Notes: a model not told the origin generated them from the sequence alone. A DNA stretch of 64,000 nucleotides from DATBLE01 sp963734065 (GCA_963734065.1 CAVTFN010000004.1:248001-312000); one strand, 5' to 3'; positions 1 to 8,311 are shown, counted from the first letter of the stretch. Translations and numbers: made by a program.

Positions 1-167
1 CGCGCGGCCGACCCCGATGCGCGCAGGAACCGCCATCGCTCTCCTGTCTACCAGACACGGGTCGGGTCGCGTCCGCTATCGGTTAAGCGTCCGTAGCGCC
101 ACTGTTAAGGCAGCGTTGCGCGCGATGCTTGACGGGCGGCCGACCGCCCGCGAGCGTGTACAGGGCG

Positions 168-626
168 ATGCGCCTGCTCGTGGTCGTCCTGGTGGTGCTC
201 GTGCTCCCGGCCTGCGGCTCGGCGCCCGCCGCGCCCGGCGCGGGCAGCCCGGGCGAGCGGTTCTGGGCAGACCAGGCCCTGGTGCTCCTCGACGGGCTCG
301 ACGATTCCCTGCCGCGGATCAGTAACGCCGGCGTCGGCCCGGACACGCTGCGGAACAGCTCGTATCTCTACGACGCACTGCTCGGCTACACGTACGTCGA
401 CAGCTGCGGCGAGCAGCTCGGGAACCTGGGCCAGCCCTCGCCGCGCGAGCTCGACGCCAGCACCCTTCTCCACGAGGCGTGCACCCACCTGCGCCACGCG
501 GCAGCGCTCTTCGCACGGGCGGTCGAGCTCGACCGCTCGGCGCTCCTCGTCGCCGCCGCAGGCGAGGCGCTCGGAACCGCCCCGCAGCTCAGCCAGGCGC
601 GGAGCTCGCTGACGCACCTACGCTAG
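168..626 (+). CDS. Putative lipoprotein of unknown function
   Basis: A 152-residue product beginning with a hydrophobic run of Leu and Val that ends in a lipobox (LPAC, Cys at about residue 16), so it should be lipid-anchored on the outside of the membrane. The mature part is mostly helical, with two Cys near the middle (VDSCGEQ, HEACTHL), and shows no family I recognise. The ATG at 168 is chosen because it starts directly at the signal peptide; an upstream TTG at 129 would add 13 residues before it. It converges on the cupin gene, sharing the last few bases (623-626). Confidence 0.6.
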   Translation: MRLLVVVLVVLVLPACGSAPAAPGAGSPGERFWADQALVLLDGLDDSLPRISNAGVGPDTLRNSSYLYDALLGYTYVDSCGEQLGNLGQPSPRELDASTLLHEACTHLRHAAALFARAVELDRSALLVAAAGEALGTAPQLSQARSSLTHLR

Positions 627-1258
627 GCGACGAGCTCCTTGAACGCAGGGTCGTCCCGTAGCGGATCGAGGTCGGCGTCCTCCTTCGCAAGGTCGCGGAG
701 GTTCGGCCGCTGCTCGATCGCCGCCCGGAGATGGCCGATCGCGTCGTCGGACCGCCCGGCGAGCGCCTCGCAGCACGCCAGGTTGTAGAGGGGCGCGGCG
801 TACCCGCTCGTCTCGAGCGTCTCGCGGGCCTGGTCGATCACGGCCTCGTACTCGCCCGCCTCGTACTGGGGATGGAAAGGCGCCCAGACCTCCCAGCCGC
901 CGCCGTGGTACGGCTGCCCGACGGTGCTGCCGACCGCGAGAACGGTCGTGCCGGTCTCCTCCGCGAAGGCGGTTCGGTTCGCCTCGGGGCGGCAGAAGAC
1001 GAGCGAGCCGGCGGGTGCGTCCACCGTCTCGCCGTCGATCTCGAATCGCGCGCGACCGCGCAGGACGACGTAGAGCTCCTCGTTGCCCGGGTCCTCCTCG
1101 TGCGAGGGCACCAGCCGGTCGCCGACGTTCTCCCCCACCCAGCCGTTCGTCCCGAATGCGGTGATCCCGAGGTGGTGCCGCACCGGCCGCAGGGAGGTGT
1201 CCTCACGGTAGTCGACACCCTCGATTTCTTCGATGTTCGCGCGCTTGTAGCTTCTCAT
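623..1258 (-). CDS. Cupin domain protein with C-terminal TPR-like region (copy 2)
   Basis: This 211-residue protein has a cupin beta-barrel at about residues 25-115 (EELYVVLRGRARFEIDG followed by GSLVFCRP) and a C-terminal helical part (YNLACCEALAGRSDDAIGHL) that looks like a TPR pair. It is a clear paralogue of the gene just upstream, whose stop lies one base before this start, so the two are co-transcribed. The classical cupin metal ligands are only partly present, so a binding or sensing role is as likely as catalysis. The function is unknown; position behind the threonine-degradation genes suggests a metabolite-related role, which is inference. Confidence 0.75.
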   Translation of the reverse strand: MRSYKRANIEEIEGVDYREDTSLRPVRHHLGITAFGTNGWVGENVGDRLVPSHEEDPGNEELYVVLRGRARFEIDGETVDAPAGSLVFCRPEANRTAFAEETGTTVLAVGSTVGQPYHGGGWEVWAPFHPQYEAGEYEAVIDQARETLETSGYAAPLYNLACCEALAGRSDDAIGHLRAAIEQRPNLRDLAKEDADLDPLRDDPAFKELVA

Positions 1259-1259
1259 G

Positions 1260-1901
1260 TCAGGCGACCAGCCCCGCGAAGCCCGGCTCCTCGCGGATCG
1301 CGTCGAAGTCGGAGTCCTCCCGAGCGAGCTCCTTCATCTGCGGCCGAAGCTCGATCGCCGTGCGCAGGTGCCCGATCGCGTCCTCCTTGCGGCCGGCGAG
1401 GGCCTCGCAGCAGGCCAGGTTGTACATGGGCATGGGGTAGTTGGACGCCTCGATCGCCTCCCGGCCCTGGTCGGCCACGCCGGCGTAGTCCCCTGCCTGG
1501 TACAGGGAGTTGAACGGGGACCAGATCTCCCAGCCGCCGGGCTCGTAGGCCTGGCCGGCGGCGGCGCCGACCGCCAGCAGCGCCGTGCCGGCCTCCTCGG
1601 CGAACGCCGTCCGCGTGAGGTCGGGCGGGACGAACACGAGCGTGCCCTGGGGGGCGTCGACCGTTTCGCCGCCGATCTCGAAGCGCGCGTGGCCCTCGAC
1701 CACGACGTAGAGCTCCTCGTGCCGGTCGTGCTCGGCGGACTCGTCGTGCTCGTTGATCAGGCGGTCGCCCGCCTCGCGGGCGGTGAAGCCGTTGATGCCG
1801 AAGGCCTGGATCCCCAGGTGGTGCCGCACCGGCTGCGTCGGCACGCGGCCGTCGTCGAGCGGCTCGATCTCATCGAGCCGTGTCACCGTGTAGTTGCTCA
1901 T
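1260..1901 (-). CDS. Cupin domain protein with C-terminal TPR-like region (copy 1)
   Basis: This 213-residue protein has the same architecture as its downstream neighbour: a short N-terminal lead, a cupin core (EELYVVVEGHARFEIGGETV) and a C-terminal TPR-like segment (YNLACCEALAGRKEDAIGHL) ending in an acidic tail. The ATG at 1901 overlaps the end of kbl by four bases (stop at 1898), so it is translationally coupled to the threonine-degradation genes. The tandem arrangement and near-identical motifs indicate gene duplication. No catalytic function can be assigned. Confidence 0.75.
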   Translation of the reverse strand: MSNYTVTRLDEIEPLDDGRVPTQPVRHHLGIQAFGINGFTAREAGDRLINEHDESAEHDRHEELYVVVEGHARFEIGGETVDAPQGTLVFVPPDLTRTAFAEEAGTALLAVGAAAGQAYEPGGWEIWSPFNSLYQAGDYAGVADQGREAIEASNYPMPMYNLACCEALAGRKEDAIGHLRTAIELRPQMKELAREDSDFDAIREEPGFAGLVA

Positions 1902-3124
1902 CGCTCCCCTCTCGTCTCGGACTGGATCAGGTCGAGCTCGCGGCCGACCTGCTCGAACGCGGCCAGCGCGCGCTCGACGTGCTCCGGCTCGATCGCCGCG
2001 GACATCTGCACGCGAATACGTGCCGTACCCTCCGGCACGACCGGGAAACCGAAGCCGGTCACGAACACGCCCTCGTCGAGCAGGCGCTCGCTGAAGCTGA
2101 TCGCGAAGGCGGTCTCGCCGACGATGATCGGGACGATCGCCGCCTCTCCGTCGAGCGGCGCGAAGCCCAGCTCGCGCAGCCGCCGCCGCAGGTCGGCCGT
2201 CGACTCGTGCAGCTTCGTCACCAGCTCGGGCTCGCGCCGCAGGACGCGCACCGCCTCGAGCGCGGAGCAGGCGACCGTCGGCGGCAACGCATTCGAGAAC
2301 AGCTGCGGACGCGAGCGCTGCGCGAGGGCGTCGCAGACCTCCTCGCTCGCCGCCACGAAGCCACCCGCCGCCCCGCCGAGCGCCTTCCCGAGCGTCGAGG
2401 TGATCACGTCGATCTCGCCGAGCAGGCCGAAGTGCTCGGCAACACCGCGGCCGGTATCGCCCATCACGCCGGTGCCGTGCGAGTCGTCGACGACGAGGGT
2501 CGCGTCGTGCTCGCGCACGACCTCGACCAGCTCCGGCAGCTTCGCCAGGTCGCCCTCCATCGAGAAGACGCCGTCGGTGATCACGAGCGCGCGCTGACCG
2601 GACTCGAGCGACCGGAGCTTGGAGCGCAAGTCGTCCAGGTCCGAGTGCCGGTAGACCGCCTTCCGCGCCGGCCGGGCGAGCCGGACCGCGTCGATGATCG
2701 ACGCGTGGTTGAGCTCGTCCGAGAGGATCACGGTCGACTCGTCGGTCAGGCTCGGGATCGCCGCCTCGTTCGCGTTCCAGCAGGAGACGTAGGTGAGGGC
2801 CGCCTCGGTGCCGACCAGGTCGGCGAGCTCGCGCTCGAGCTCGAGGTGCGGCTCGAACGTCCCGCAGATGAAGCGCACCGACGCCGTACCGGCGCCGTAG
2901 CGGCGCAGCCCCTCGATCCCGGCCTCGACCACCTCGGGGCGGTCGGCGAGGCCGAGGTAGTTGTTCGACGAGAGGACGAGCACCTCGCCGCGTCCTTCCA
3001 TCTCGACCAGCGGCCCCTGCGGCGAGCAGAGCGTGTTGAAGCGCTTGTAGGTGCCGGCCTCGCGGAGGCGGTCGAGCTCGGCGCCGAGCCGATCGTCGAG
3101 CGTCGACGTCACCTGTGTTGCCAC
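1898..3124 (-). CDS. kbl: 2-amino-3-ketobutyrate CoA ligase (glycine C-acetyltransferase)
   Basis: A PLP enzyme of the alpha-oxoamine synthase family that cleaves 2-amino-3-ketobutyrate with CoA to glycine and acetyl-CoA, the second step of threonine degradation. The 408-residue length fits the family (about 400). Visible motifs are SSNNYLGLA near the N terminus, RFICGTFEPHLELE, the cofactor-contacting DDSHGTGVMG, and the Schiff-base lysine in TSTLGKALGG. The GTG at 3124 overlaps the 3' end of tdh by 16 bases, so both are made from one transcript. A second GTG 12 bases downstream is an alternative start. Confidence 0.93.
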   Translation of the reverse strand: MATQVTSTLDDRLGAELDRLREAGTYKRFNTLCSPQGPLVEMEGRGEVLVLSSNNYLGLADRPEVVEAGIEGLRRYGAGTASVRFICGTFEPHLELERELADLVGTEAALTYVSCWNANEAAIPSLTDESTVILSDELNHASIIDAVRLARPARKAVYRHSDLDDLRSKLRSLESGQRALVITDGVFSMEGDLAKLPELVEVVREHDATLVVDDSHGTGVMGDTGRGVAEHFGLLGEIDVITSTLGKALGGAAGGFVAASEEVCDALAQRSRPQLFSNALPPTVACSALEAVRVLRREPELVTKLHESTADLRRRLRELGFAPLDGEAAIVPIIVGETAFAISFSERLLDEGVFVTGFGFPVVPEGTARIRVQMSAAIEPEHVERALAAFEQVGRELDLIQSETRGER

Positions 3125-4230
3125 CTGCCCTCGACGGGGACACGCTCGCGCAGCGGCTCGGCTGCCTCGGCGGGCGCGCGACCACCCGGGTAGACGACGA
3201 TCTTGCAGGCCTCCCCCGCGGCGAGCAGGGCGAACGCCTCCTCGTACTCCTCGAGCGGCAGCTCCTTCGTGATCAGGGGCCGGACGTCGACGACGCCGCT
3301 CTCGAGCAGCCAGCGGGTCCGGTACCAGGTCTCGAAGATCTTGCGCCCGTTCAGCGCGAGCACGCTCAGGTTCTTGAAGATCAGCGCCTCGGCGACGTCG
3401 ATCTCGACCGGGCGGGACGGGATCCCGAACAGGATCACGCGACCACCGTTGCGGGCGATCCGGAACGCGTCGGCGATCGCGCGGGGCGAGCCGGACATCT
3501 CGAAGACGACGTCGAAGCCGTAGCCCTCGTTGTGCTCGAGGAACCAGGCGGCGGTATCCCCCGTCTCCTCGACGTTGACGACCGCGGTGGCGCCCATCTG
3601 CCCGGCGAGGCCGAGCCGGAAAGGCGTCCGGTCGGCGGCGAGCACGACGGCGGCTCCCGATGCACGCGCGATCCCGATCGTGAACAGACCGATCGGCCCG
3701 CACCCGAGCACGGCCACCGCCCGCCCGGCGAGATCCTGCTCGCTGGTCGCGAAGACGGCGTTGCCGAAAGGCTCCTGGAGCGTGGCGATCTCGGGTGGGA
3801 GCTTCCTGCGGTCGTTCCGCCAGATCACCGAGCCGGGGACGGTCACGTAGCGGGCGAACGCGCCGTCGCGGTCGACGCCGAGGATGCGCGTGCGCTCGCA
3901 CATGTGAGCGTGCCCCGTCCGGCACTGGAAGCAGACGCCGCAGGTGATGTGGCTCTCGGCGGACACGTAGTCGCCGACGGCGACGTTGCGGACGAGCTCC
4001 CCGGCCTCGACGACCGTGCCCGCGAACTCGTGGCCGAGCGTCAACGGCGGGACGATCCGCCCCTGCGACCACTCGTCCCAGCCGTAGATGTGCAGGTCGG
4101 TGCCGCAGATGCTGGCGGTCTCGACCTCGACCAGCACCTCGTCGGCGGCCGGCTCCGGCACCGGCATCTCGTCCAGTCGCAGGCCCGGTTCGGCGGTCGT
4201 CTTGCGCAGCGCGAGCATCGTGTCGGCCAT
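3109..4230 (-). CDS. tdh: L-threonine 3-dehydrogenase
   Basis: A zinc-dependent medium-chain dehydrogenase of 373 residues that oxidises L-threonine to 2-amino-3-ketobutyrate using NAD. It shows the catalytic zinc region (ASICGTDLHIYGWDEW), GHEFAGTVVEAG, the structural-zinc lobe (CGVCFQCRTGHAHMC), the family-specific LQEPFGNAVFA, and the nucleotide-binding VLGCGPIGLF. The downstream kbl gene makes the product of this enzyme into glycine and acetyl-CoA, which fixes the assignment within the sorbitol/threonine dehydrogenase family. It is transcribed divergently from the dsbA-like gene. Confidence 0.92.
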   Translation of the reverse strand: MADTMLALRKTTAEPGLRLDEMPVPEPAADEVLVEVETASICGTDLHIYGWDEWSQGRIVPPLTLGHEFAGTVVEAGELVRNVAVGDYVSAESHITCGVCFQCRTGHAHMCERTRILGVDRDGAFARYVTVPGSVIWRNDRRKLPPEIATLQEPFGNAVFATSEQDLAGRAVAVLGCGPIGLFTIGIARASGAAVVLAADRTPFRLGLAGQMGATAVVNVEETGDTAAWFLEHNEGYGFDVVFEMSGSPRAIADAFRIARNGGRVILFGIPSRPVEIDVAEALIFKNLSVLALNGRKIFETWYRTRWLLESGVVDVRPLITKELPLEEYEEAFALLAAGEACKIVVYPGGRAPAEAAEPLRERVPVEGRWQHR

Positions 4231-4321
4231 CCGGGCGCAATCATGCCGACCCCGGATCGTCGCTGCGGGTTGTTACGGATCGACGCCGGCGAAGTGCGTC
4301 TACCCTGGGGCGGATCCCCCG

Positions 4322-5086
4322 ATGAAGCGCTTCCTCCATGGTCGCAACCTGGTGTTCGTCCTCGTCGCCGTCGCCGCGGTAGTGATCGCCGTGTCGCTGA
4401 TCCTGGTCAGCGTGCTCAGCAACACGCTCTCGGCGGAGCCGCCCGCGACAGTGGCTCCGACCGAGACGTCCACGGGGCCGACCGCCACCCCGAGCGTGCC
4501 GAAGGCGCCCGGCGCGGCCGCGACCGCAGCGCTCTTCCACGGCATCCCTCAGCAGCTGAACCAGCTCGGCAACCCGAAGGCGAAGGTGACGATGATCGAG
4601 TTCGCCGACCCGCAGTGCCCCTTCTGCCGGCAGTACGAGCTGGACACGCTCCCGGCGATCGTCAGGGAGTACGTCCGGACGGGCAAAGTCAAGCTCGTCT
4701 ACTTCGGGATCCCGATCATCGGGGCGAACTCGGAGCAGGGCCTGCGGGCGATCTATGCCGCTGGGCTCCAGAACAGGCTGTGGAACTTCTCGCACCTGCT
4801 CTACAGGAGCCAGGGCGCGGAGAACTCCGGCTGGATCACCGACGACCTGCTGCGGCGGATCGGGAATTCGATTCCCGGCTTCGACACCGCCAGGATGATG
4901 GCCGACCGGCAGAGCTCCGACGTGGAGAACGCGCTCGCCGCCTCGGCGCAGCAGGCGACGAACGGCCGCGTCGACCGGACGCCCACGTTCTTCGCCGGCC
5001 CCACCGGCGGCACGCTTCAGCAGGTGCCGCTGACGGCGCTCACGGCCGCGGCCTTCCGGCCGACGCTCGACGCTCTGGTCAAGTGA
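4322..5086 (+). CDS. DsbA-like membrane-anchored thioredoxin-fold oxidoreductase
   Basis: A 254-residue protein with an N-terminal membrane anchor (about residues 8-33), a Pro/Thr/Ala-rich linker (40-65) and a DsbA/thioredoxin_4 domain. The active site is CPFC (about Cys99 and Cys102) within EFADPQCPFCRQYE, and a cis-proline-type RTPTFF occurs near the C terminus. It should introduce disulfides into exported proteins. The next gene, overlapping by four bases, encodes VKOR, the quinone-dependent enzyme that reoxidises such proteins in actinobacteria. The ATG at 4322 is chosen because it directly precedes the basic MKR and membrane segment. Confidence 0.9.
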   Translation: MKRFLHGRNLVFVLVAVAAVVIAVSLILVSVLSNTLSAEPPATVAPTETSTGPTATPSVPKAPGAAATAALFHGIPQQLNQLGNPKAKVTMIEFADPQCPFCRQYELDTLPAIVREYVRTGKVKLVYFGIPIIGANSEQGLRAIYAAGLQNRLWNFSHLLYRSQGAENSGWITDDLLRRIGNSIPGFDTARMMADRQSSDVENALAASAQQATNGRVDRTPTFFAGPTGGTLQQVPLTALTAAAFRPTLDALVK

Positions 5087-5535
5087 GAGACAGGCGCCTG
5101 CGGGCCGCGATCGCGGTGGTCGCGCTCGCCGGTGCCGGCGTCGCGGCCTACCTCGTCTACGCCAGGTACACCCACACCCAGATCGCCTGCACCACCGGCG
5201 GCTGCGAGACCGTCCAGCACTCGAAGTACGCCAGGATCGGCGGCGTTCCCGTCGCCGTGCTCGGTCTCGCGGCGTATCTCGCGATCTTCGCCACGGCGCT
5301 CTCGGCGCGTGTCGAGGCGGCCGCGATCGGTGCGGCGATCGCGCTCGGCGGGATCGCCTTCGCGATCTACCTGATCGTGATCCAGGTTGCCGTGATCGAC
5401 GCGATCTGCCAGTGGTGCCTCGCCAGCGACGCGATCCTCGCCGTGCTCGCGGTGCTGACGGTCGAGCGGCTGCGGCGGCTCGCGGGAAACCCGCACGAGT
5501 CTTCCGGGGCCGCACGGATGGCGACACGCGGCTGA
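5083..5535 (+). CDS. Vitamin K epoxide reductase (VKOR) family protein
   Basis: A 150-residue integral membrane protein with four predicted helices. It carries both Cys pairs of bacterial VKOR: the loop pair in ACTTGGCETV (about Cys36 and Cys41) and the active-site CQWC (about Cys109 and Cys112). It transfers electrons from the partner DsbA-like protein to quinone, the actinobacterial replacement for DsbB. The GTG start overlaps the upstream TGA (GTGA), showing translational coupling with the dsbA-like gene. Confidence 0.93.
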   Translation: MRDRRLRAAIAVVALAGAGVAAYLVYARYTHTQIACTTGGCETVQHSKYARIGGVPVAVLGLAAYLAIFATALSARVEAAAIGAAIALGGIAFAIYLIVIQVAVIDAICQWCLASDAILAVLAVLTVERLRRLAGNPHESSGAARMATRG

Positions 5536-5552
5536 GACGTCACAGTCGTGGC

Positions 5553-5822
5553 ATGGAAACCCGGCTGTGCTCTCTGTCCGTAGCCGCCGGCAACGACGCG
5601 GAGTGCCCGCGGGGCTGGTGCGCGTTCTGGGAGGCGGGTGGTGCGGTTGTCGAGCCGGGCTGCGCGGTCGAGCGTCTGGGCGTCGACCTTCACGACGCGC
5701 AGCTCGCGCGGTACCTGCTCGACCTCCGCCGCGAGCTCGAGTCGGTCCGTGACGCGGAGGCCGCCCGAGCAGCGCTCGACCGCCTGTCGGAGCTGGCGCC
5801 CGCCGACCTGGCCGGCGCGTAG
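5553..5822 (+). CDS. Small cysteine-containing conserved-looking protein, function unknown
   Basis: An 89-residue soluble protein. The N-terminal half has four Cys in the pattern Cys6, Cys18, Cys23, Cys38 (ECPRGWCAFWEAGG), followed by a helix rich in Leu, Arg and Glu. The Cys pattern could bind zinc or form disulfides, but no known family is recognised. It follows VKOR by 17 bases and may be in the same transcript. It converges with the methyltransferase gene, leaving a gap of 3 bases. Confidence 0.55.
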   Translation: METRLCSLSVAAGNDAECPRGWCAFWEAGGAVVEPGCAVERLGVDLHDAQLARYLLDLRRELESVRDAEAARAALDRLSELAPADLAGA

Positions 5823-5825
5823 GCG

Positions 5826-6635
5826 CTACGCGGCCCTGCCCCAGGCGCCGACGAGCGTCGGCGGCACGACGGTCGCTCGCACTGCCTGCACCGCCTCGAC
5901 GAGACGCTGCTCCAGTGTCTCGAGTTCGAGCTCGGGAGGCAGGTCGGCACCTTCGGCGACGGCGAGCGTGCGGACGACGCCGGCCAGGAGTGCCGTTCCC
6001 ATCGGGTTGTCGGGCGGGATGTAGTCCTGGATGCCGAACGACTCGACCTCCTCGAGGCCGGCCGCAGCCAGCACCGACGGCAGCCGCATGCCGATGGCGG
6101 GATCGGCGCCTGCTCGCCGAAATGCAGCGACGTAGTACTCGACCGCCGACTGAGCGATCGGGAGCGGCGGCTCGCTCCGGCAGGCGACGGCGTCGAAGTC
6201 GATCGCGAGCAGCAGTCCTCCCGGCCGGAGACCCTCCGCGTGGTGGCGCACGGCAGCCGCCGGATCGGGGAGATGGAAGAGGATCAGCCGACCGACCACG
6301 GCGTCGAAGCGGCTCTCATCGCGGTAGTCGCGGACGTCGCCCTCGACGAAACGGATGTTCTCGAGGCCGGCGTCGGCCGTCCGTTCCCGCGCGATCTCGA
6401 GCAGCCGAGGCTGGGCGTCGACGCCGATGACCTCGCCGGCCGGCCCCACCAGCGCCGCGATCAGCCGGGCGACGTGGCCGAGCCCGGTCCCCAGGTCGAG
6501 CACGCGCATCCCGGGCTCGATCCGGGCACTCGCCAGGAAGCGCGCTGTCGCCGGCTCGTAGAACGCCGACTGCGCGTCGAGCCGGGCGACCTCGTGCTGC
6601 TCGCCTCCCAGGACGTACGCCTGCGCCTCGCCCAT
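5826..6635 (-). CDS. Class I SAM-dependent methyltransferase
   Basis: A 269-residue protein with a Rossmann methyltransferase fold: motif I VLDLGTGLGHVARL at about residues 45-58, an acidic ribose-binding residue in GVDAQPR, then FVEGDVRD and a motif around LRPGGLLLAIDFD. This resembles UbiE/COQ5-like and small-molecule methyltransferases. The substrate is unknown. The ATG at 6635 (MGEAQAYVLGG) is preferred over an in-frame GTG or ATG 20 codons upstream that adds a low-complexity leader. It lies 41 bases after the flavin reductase gene on the same strand. Confidence 0.8.
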   Translation of the reverse strand: MGEAQAYVLGGEQHEVARLDAQSAFYEPATARFLASARIEPGMRVLDLGTGLGHVARLIAALVGPAGEVIGVDAQPRLLEIARERTADAGLENIRFVEGDVRDYRDESRFDAVVGRLILFHLPDPAAAVRHHAEGLRPGGLLLAIDFDAVACRSEPPLPIAQSAVEYYVAAFRRAGADPAIGMRLPSVLAAAGLEEVESFGIQDYIPPDNPMGTALLAGVVRTLAVAEGADLPPELELETLEQRLVEAVQAVRATVVPPTLVGAWGRAA

Positions 6636-6676
6636 CGGCGGAATAGTGGCACAGCCGAGACGCGCGCAGCCGTCTG

Positions 6677-7234
6677 CTAGGCCGCGACGACCCACGCAGG
6701 CCGGACCTCGGCCAGCAGGGTGTCGAGCAGCACCTGCGCCCGCTCCCGGAGCTCGTCGTCGAGCAGGGAGCCGTCCTCGGCCAGCCGGACGTGTGCGCGC
6801 GGGACGGCCAGCTCGCCGCCGACCACCCGCGCGCCCGCGGTGCGCAGGACCTTGCGGAGCTCCTCCTGCGCCCAGACGCCGCCGAACGAGCCGGTGCTCG
6901 TCCCGAACGCGGCGACGGGCTTGTTGGCGATCGCCGCCGCTCCGCGTGGTCGCGACGTCCAGTCGATCGCGTTCTTGAGCTGGCCCGGAATCGATGCGTT
7001 GTACTCGGGCGTGGCGATCAGGATCGCGTCGGCCCGGGCGACCGCGTCCCGCAGCCGCTCGACGGCCGGGTGCGTCTCCTCGCCATCGTCGTCCTCGTCG
7101 TACGGCGGCAGGTCCTTCAGCTCGTCGTAGAGCTCGAGCTCGACGCCCGGCGGCAGCAGCTCTGCCGTCTCGAGCAGGAGCCTGCGGTTGTGCGAGTCGC
7201 GGCGCAAGCTCCCGCTGATCCCGAGGACCTTCAC
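6677..7234 (-). CDS. NADPH-dependent FMN reductase (flavodoxin-fold)
   Basis: A 185-residue protein of the NADPH-dependent FMN reductase (azoreductase/ChrR-like) family. It opens with the phosphate-binding loop GISGSLRRDSHNR and carries ATPEYNASIPGQLKNAIDW, the classic flavin-contact region, and FGTSTGSFGG. It probably reduces quinones, flavins or other electrophiles. Its start lies four bases after the yceI stop, so the two are an operon whose upstream region holds a MarR-type operator, suggesting induction by a small-molecule stress. Confidence 0.88.
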   Translation of the reverse strand: MKVLGISGSLRRDSHNRRLLLETAELLPPGVELELYDELKDLPPYDEDDDGEETHPAVERLRDAVARADAILIATPEYNASIPGQLKNAIDWTSRPRGAAAIANKPVAAFGTSTGSFGGVWAQEELRKVLRTAGARVVGGELAVPRAHVRLAEDGSLLDDELRERAQVLLDTLLAEVRPAWVVAA

Positions 7235-7238
7235 GTCG

Positions 7239-7778
7239 TTACGCCTCCGCCTTCGCCAGCTCGAGGTCGGCGGTCAGCGTGACCTCGTTGTCGAGAATCG
7301 AGCCGCCGCCGGGCAGCTCCATGTTCCAGGCCATCCCGAAGGCCGTCCGGTCGATCCTGGTCTCGAGGTGAAGGCCGAGCTTGTCGCCGGCAGGACCCGT
7401 GACCGGGCCGGCGATCGAGCCGGTGAGCGTCACGGGCTGCTTCACGCCGCGGATGTCCAGCTCGCCGTCGACCGTGACCTCGTCGCCGTCGCGCCGGACG
7501 GCGGTGGACGCGAACGAGACGCGCGGGAACCGCTCGGCGTCGAAGAAGTCCGGCGAGAGCAGGTGCCCCTTCAGGCTTTCGTCCTGGACGGTGATGCTGG
7601 CGACGTCGGCCGAGCCCTCCAGCCGTCCGTCGTCGAGCGCCGCCTCGAAGTCGGTCAGGCCGCCCCTGAAGAGCGACACGCCGCTGTGCCGGACGGAGTA
7701 GGCGACGCTGGAGTGCGTCCTGTCGAGCGTCCAGGTTCCGATCGGGACGGTCTGCTCGGTCGCTGTGATGGTGCTCAT
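7239..7778 (-). CDS. YceI family lipid/polyisoprenoid-binding protein
   Basis: A 179-residue YceI-like beta-barrel protein, recognised by GTWTLDRTHSSVAYSVRHSG, the FDAERFPRVSFAST motif and a C-terminal LTADLEL. The family binds amphiphilic isoprenoids. There is no signal peptide, so this copy should be cytoplasmic. The ATG at 7778 is preceded by a good Shine-Dalgarno (AAAGGA, spacing about 4), whereas earlier in-frame codons would run through the divergent promoter. It is divergent from marR and heads an operon with the flavin reductase. Confidence 0.9.
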   Translation of the reverse strand: MSTITATEQTVPIGTWTLDRTHSSVAYSVRHSGVSLFRGGLTDFEAALDDGRLEGSADVASITVQDESLKGHLLSPDFFDAERFPRVSFASTAVRRDGDEVTVDGELDIRGVKQPVTLTGSIAGPVTGPAGDKLGLHLETRIDRTAFGMAWNMELPGGGSILDNEVTLTADLELAKAEA

Positions 7779-7834
7779 GGTGTCCTTTCGTTGCGCTATC
7801 ATTATTTGTGGACGCAAGCAGTGTAGCAGAAACC

Positions 7835-8311
7835 ATGAGCAGTCAAGTATTGACCAGTCAAACATCGGTGAGTGCGTTCTCGCGGCTCCTGCGCGCGCAT
7901 TCGAGCCTCTCGCGGGAGCTGTCGGCCCGGCTGGTCACCGAGCACGGCTTGACGATCAACGACTACGAGGCCCTGCTCCATCTCTCCCACGCCGAGGAGG
8001 GCTCGCTGCGCCGGGTCGACCTGGCCGAGCGGCTGATGCTGACGCCGTCGGGCGTGACGCGGCTACTCGACGGGCTCGAGCGCGACGGCTGGGTGCGCAA
8101 GGGCAACTGCGACAGCGATGCCCGCGTCACCTATGCCGTGCTGACCGAGGAGGGCCGCGAGCGCCTCGAGTCGGCCGGCCGGACGCACGTCGGGCAGATC
8201 GTCGAGATCTTCGAGGAGCGCTTCTCGGCCGAGGAGCTCGAGGCGCTCGTCGACCTGCTCGGCCGGCTGCCCGGCGCGACCGGACACGGCGAGAGCTGCT
8301 CGCCCGGTTAG
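7835..8311 (+). CDS. MarR family transcriptional regulator
   Basis: A 158-residue winged-helix repressor with the MarR core: LTINDYEALLHL, the recognition region RRVDLAERLMLTPSGVTRLL, and the wing DGWVRKGNCDSDARVTYAVLT. The divergently transcribed yceI/flavin-reductase pair is the likely target. The start is uncertain: GTG 7808, ATG 7835 and GTG 7868 are all in frame and none has a strong ribosome-binding site. With the GTG at 7868 the protein would be 147 residues, typical for MarR, and a palindrome at 7850-7861 would lie outside the gene. Confidence 0.9.
   Translation: MSSQVLTSQTSVSAFSRLLRAHSSLSRELSARLVTEHGLTINDYEALLHLSHAEEGSLRRVDLAERLMLTPSGVTRLLDGLERDGWVRKGNCDSDARVTYAVLTEEGRERLESAGRTHVGQIVEIFEERFSAEELEALVDLLGRLPGATGHGESCSPG
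7841..7861. promoter_or_regulatory. Candidate MarR operator between marR and yceI
   Basis: TTGACCAGTCAA at 7850-7861 is an inverted repeat (TTGAC, two bases, GTCAA), with a further half-site AGTCAA at 7841-7846. It sits between the divergent marR and yceI starts, or just inside marR if the ATG at 7835 is used. MarR regulators usually bind such dyads and repress both directions. The binding itself is inferred. Confidence 0.5.

Noticed and set aside
129..167. Extension of the first lipoprotein to a TTG at 129
   Set aside because: The extra 13 residues would come before the signal peptide, and the ATG at 168 directly opens the lipobox leader.
3115..5535. A long plus-strand open frame covering tdh and the DsbA-like region
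   Set aside because: Only its 3' end (5083-5535) encodes a real protein, VKOR, from an internal GTG. The rest is antisense or out of frame to tdh and the DsbA-like gene.
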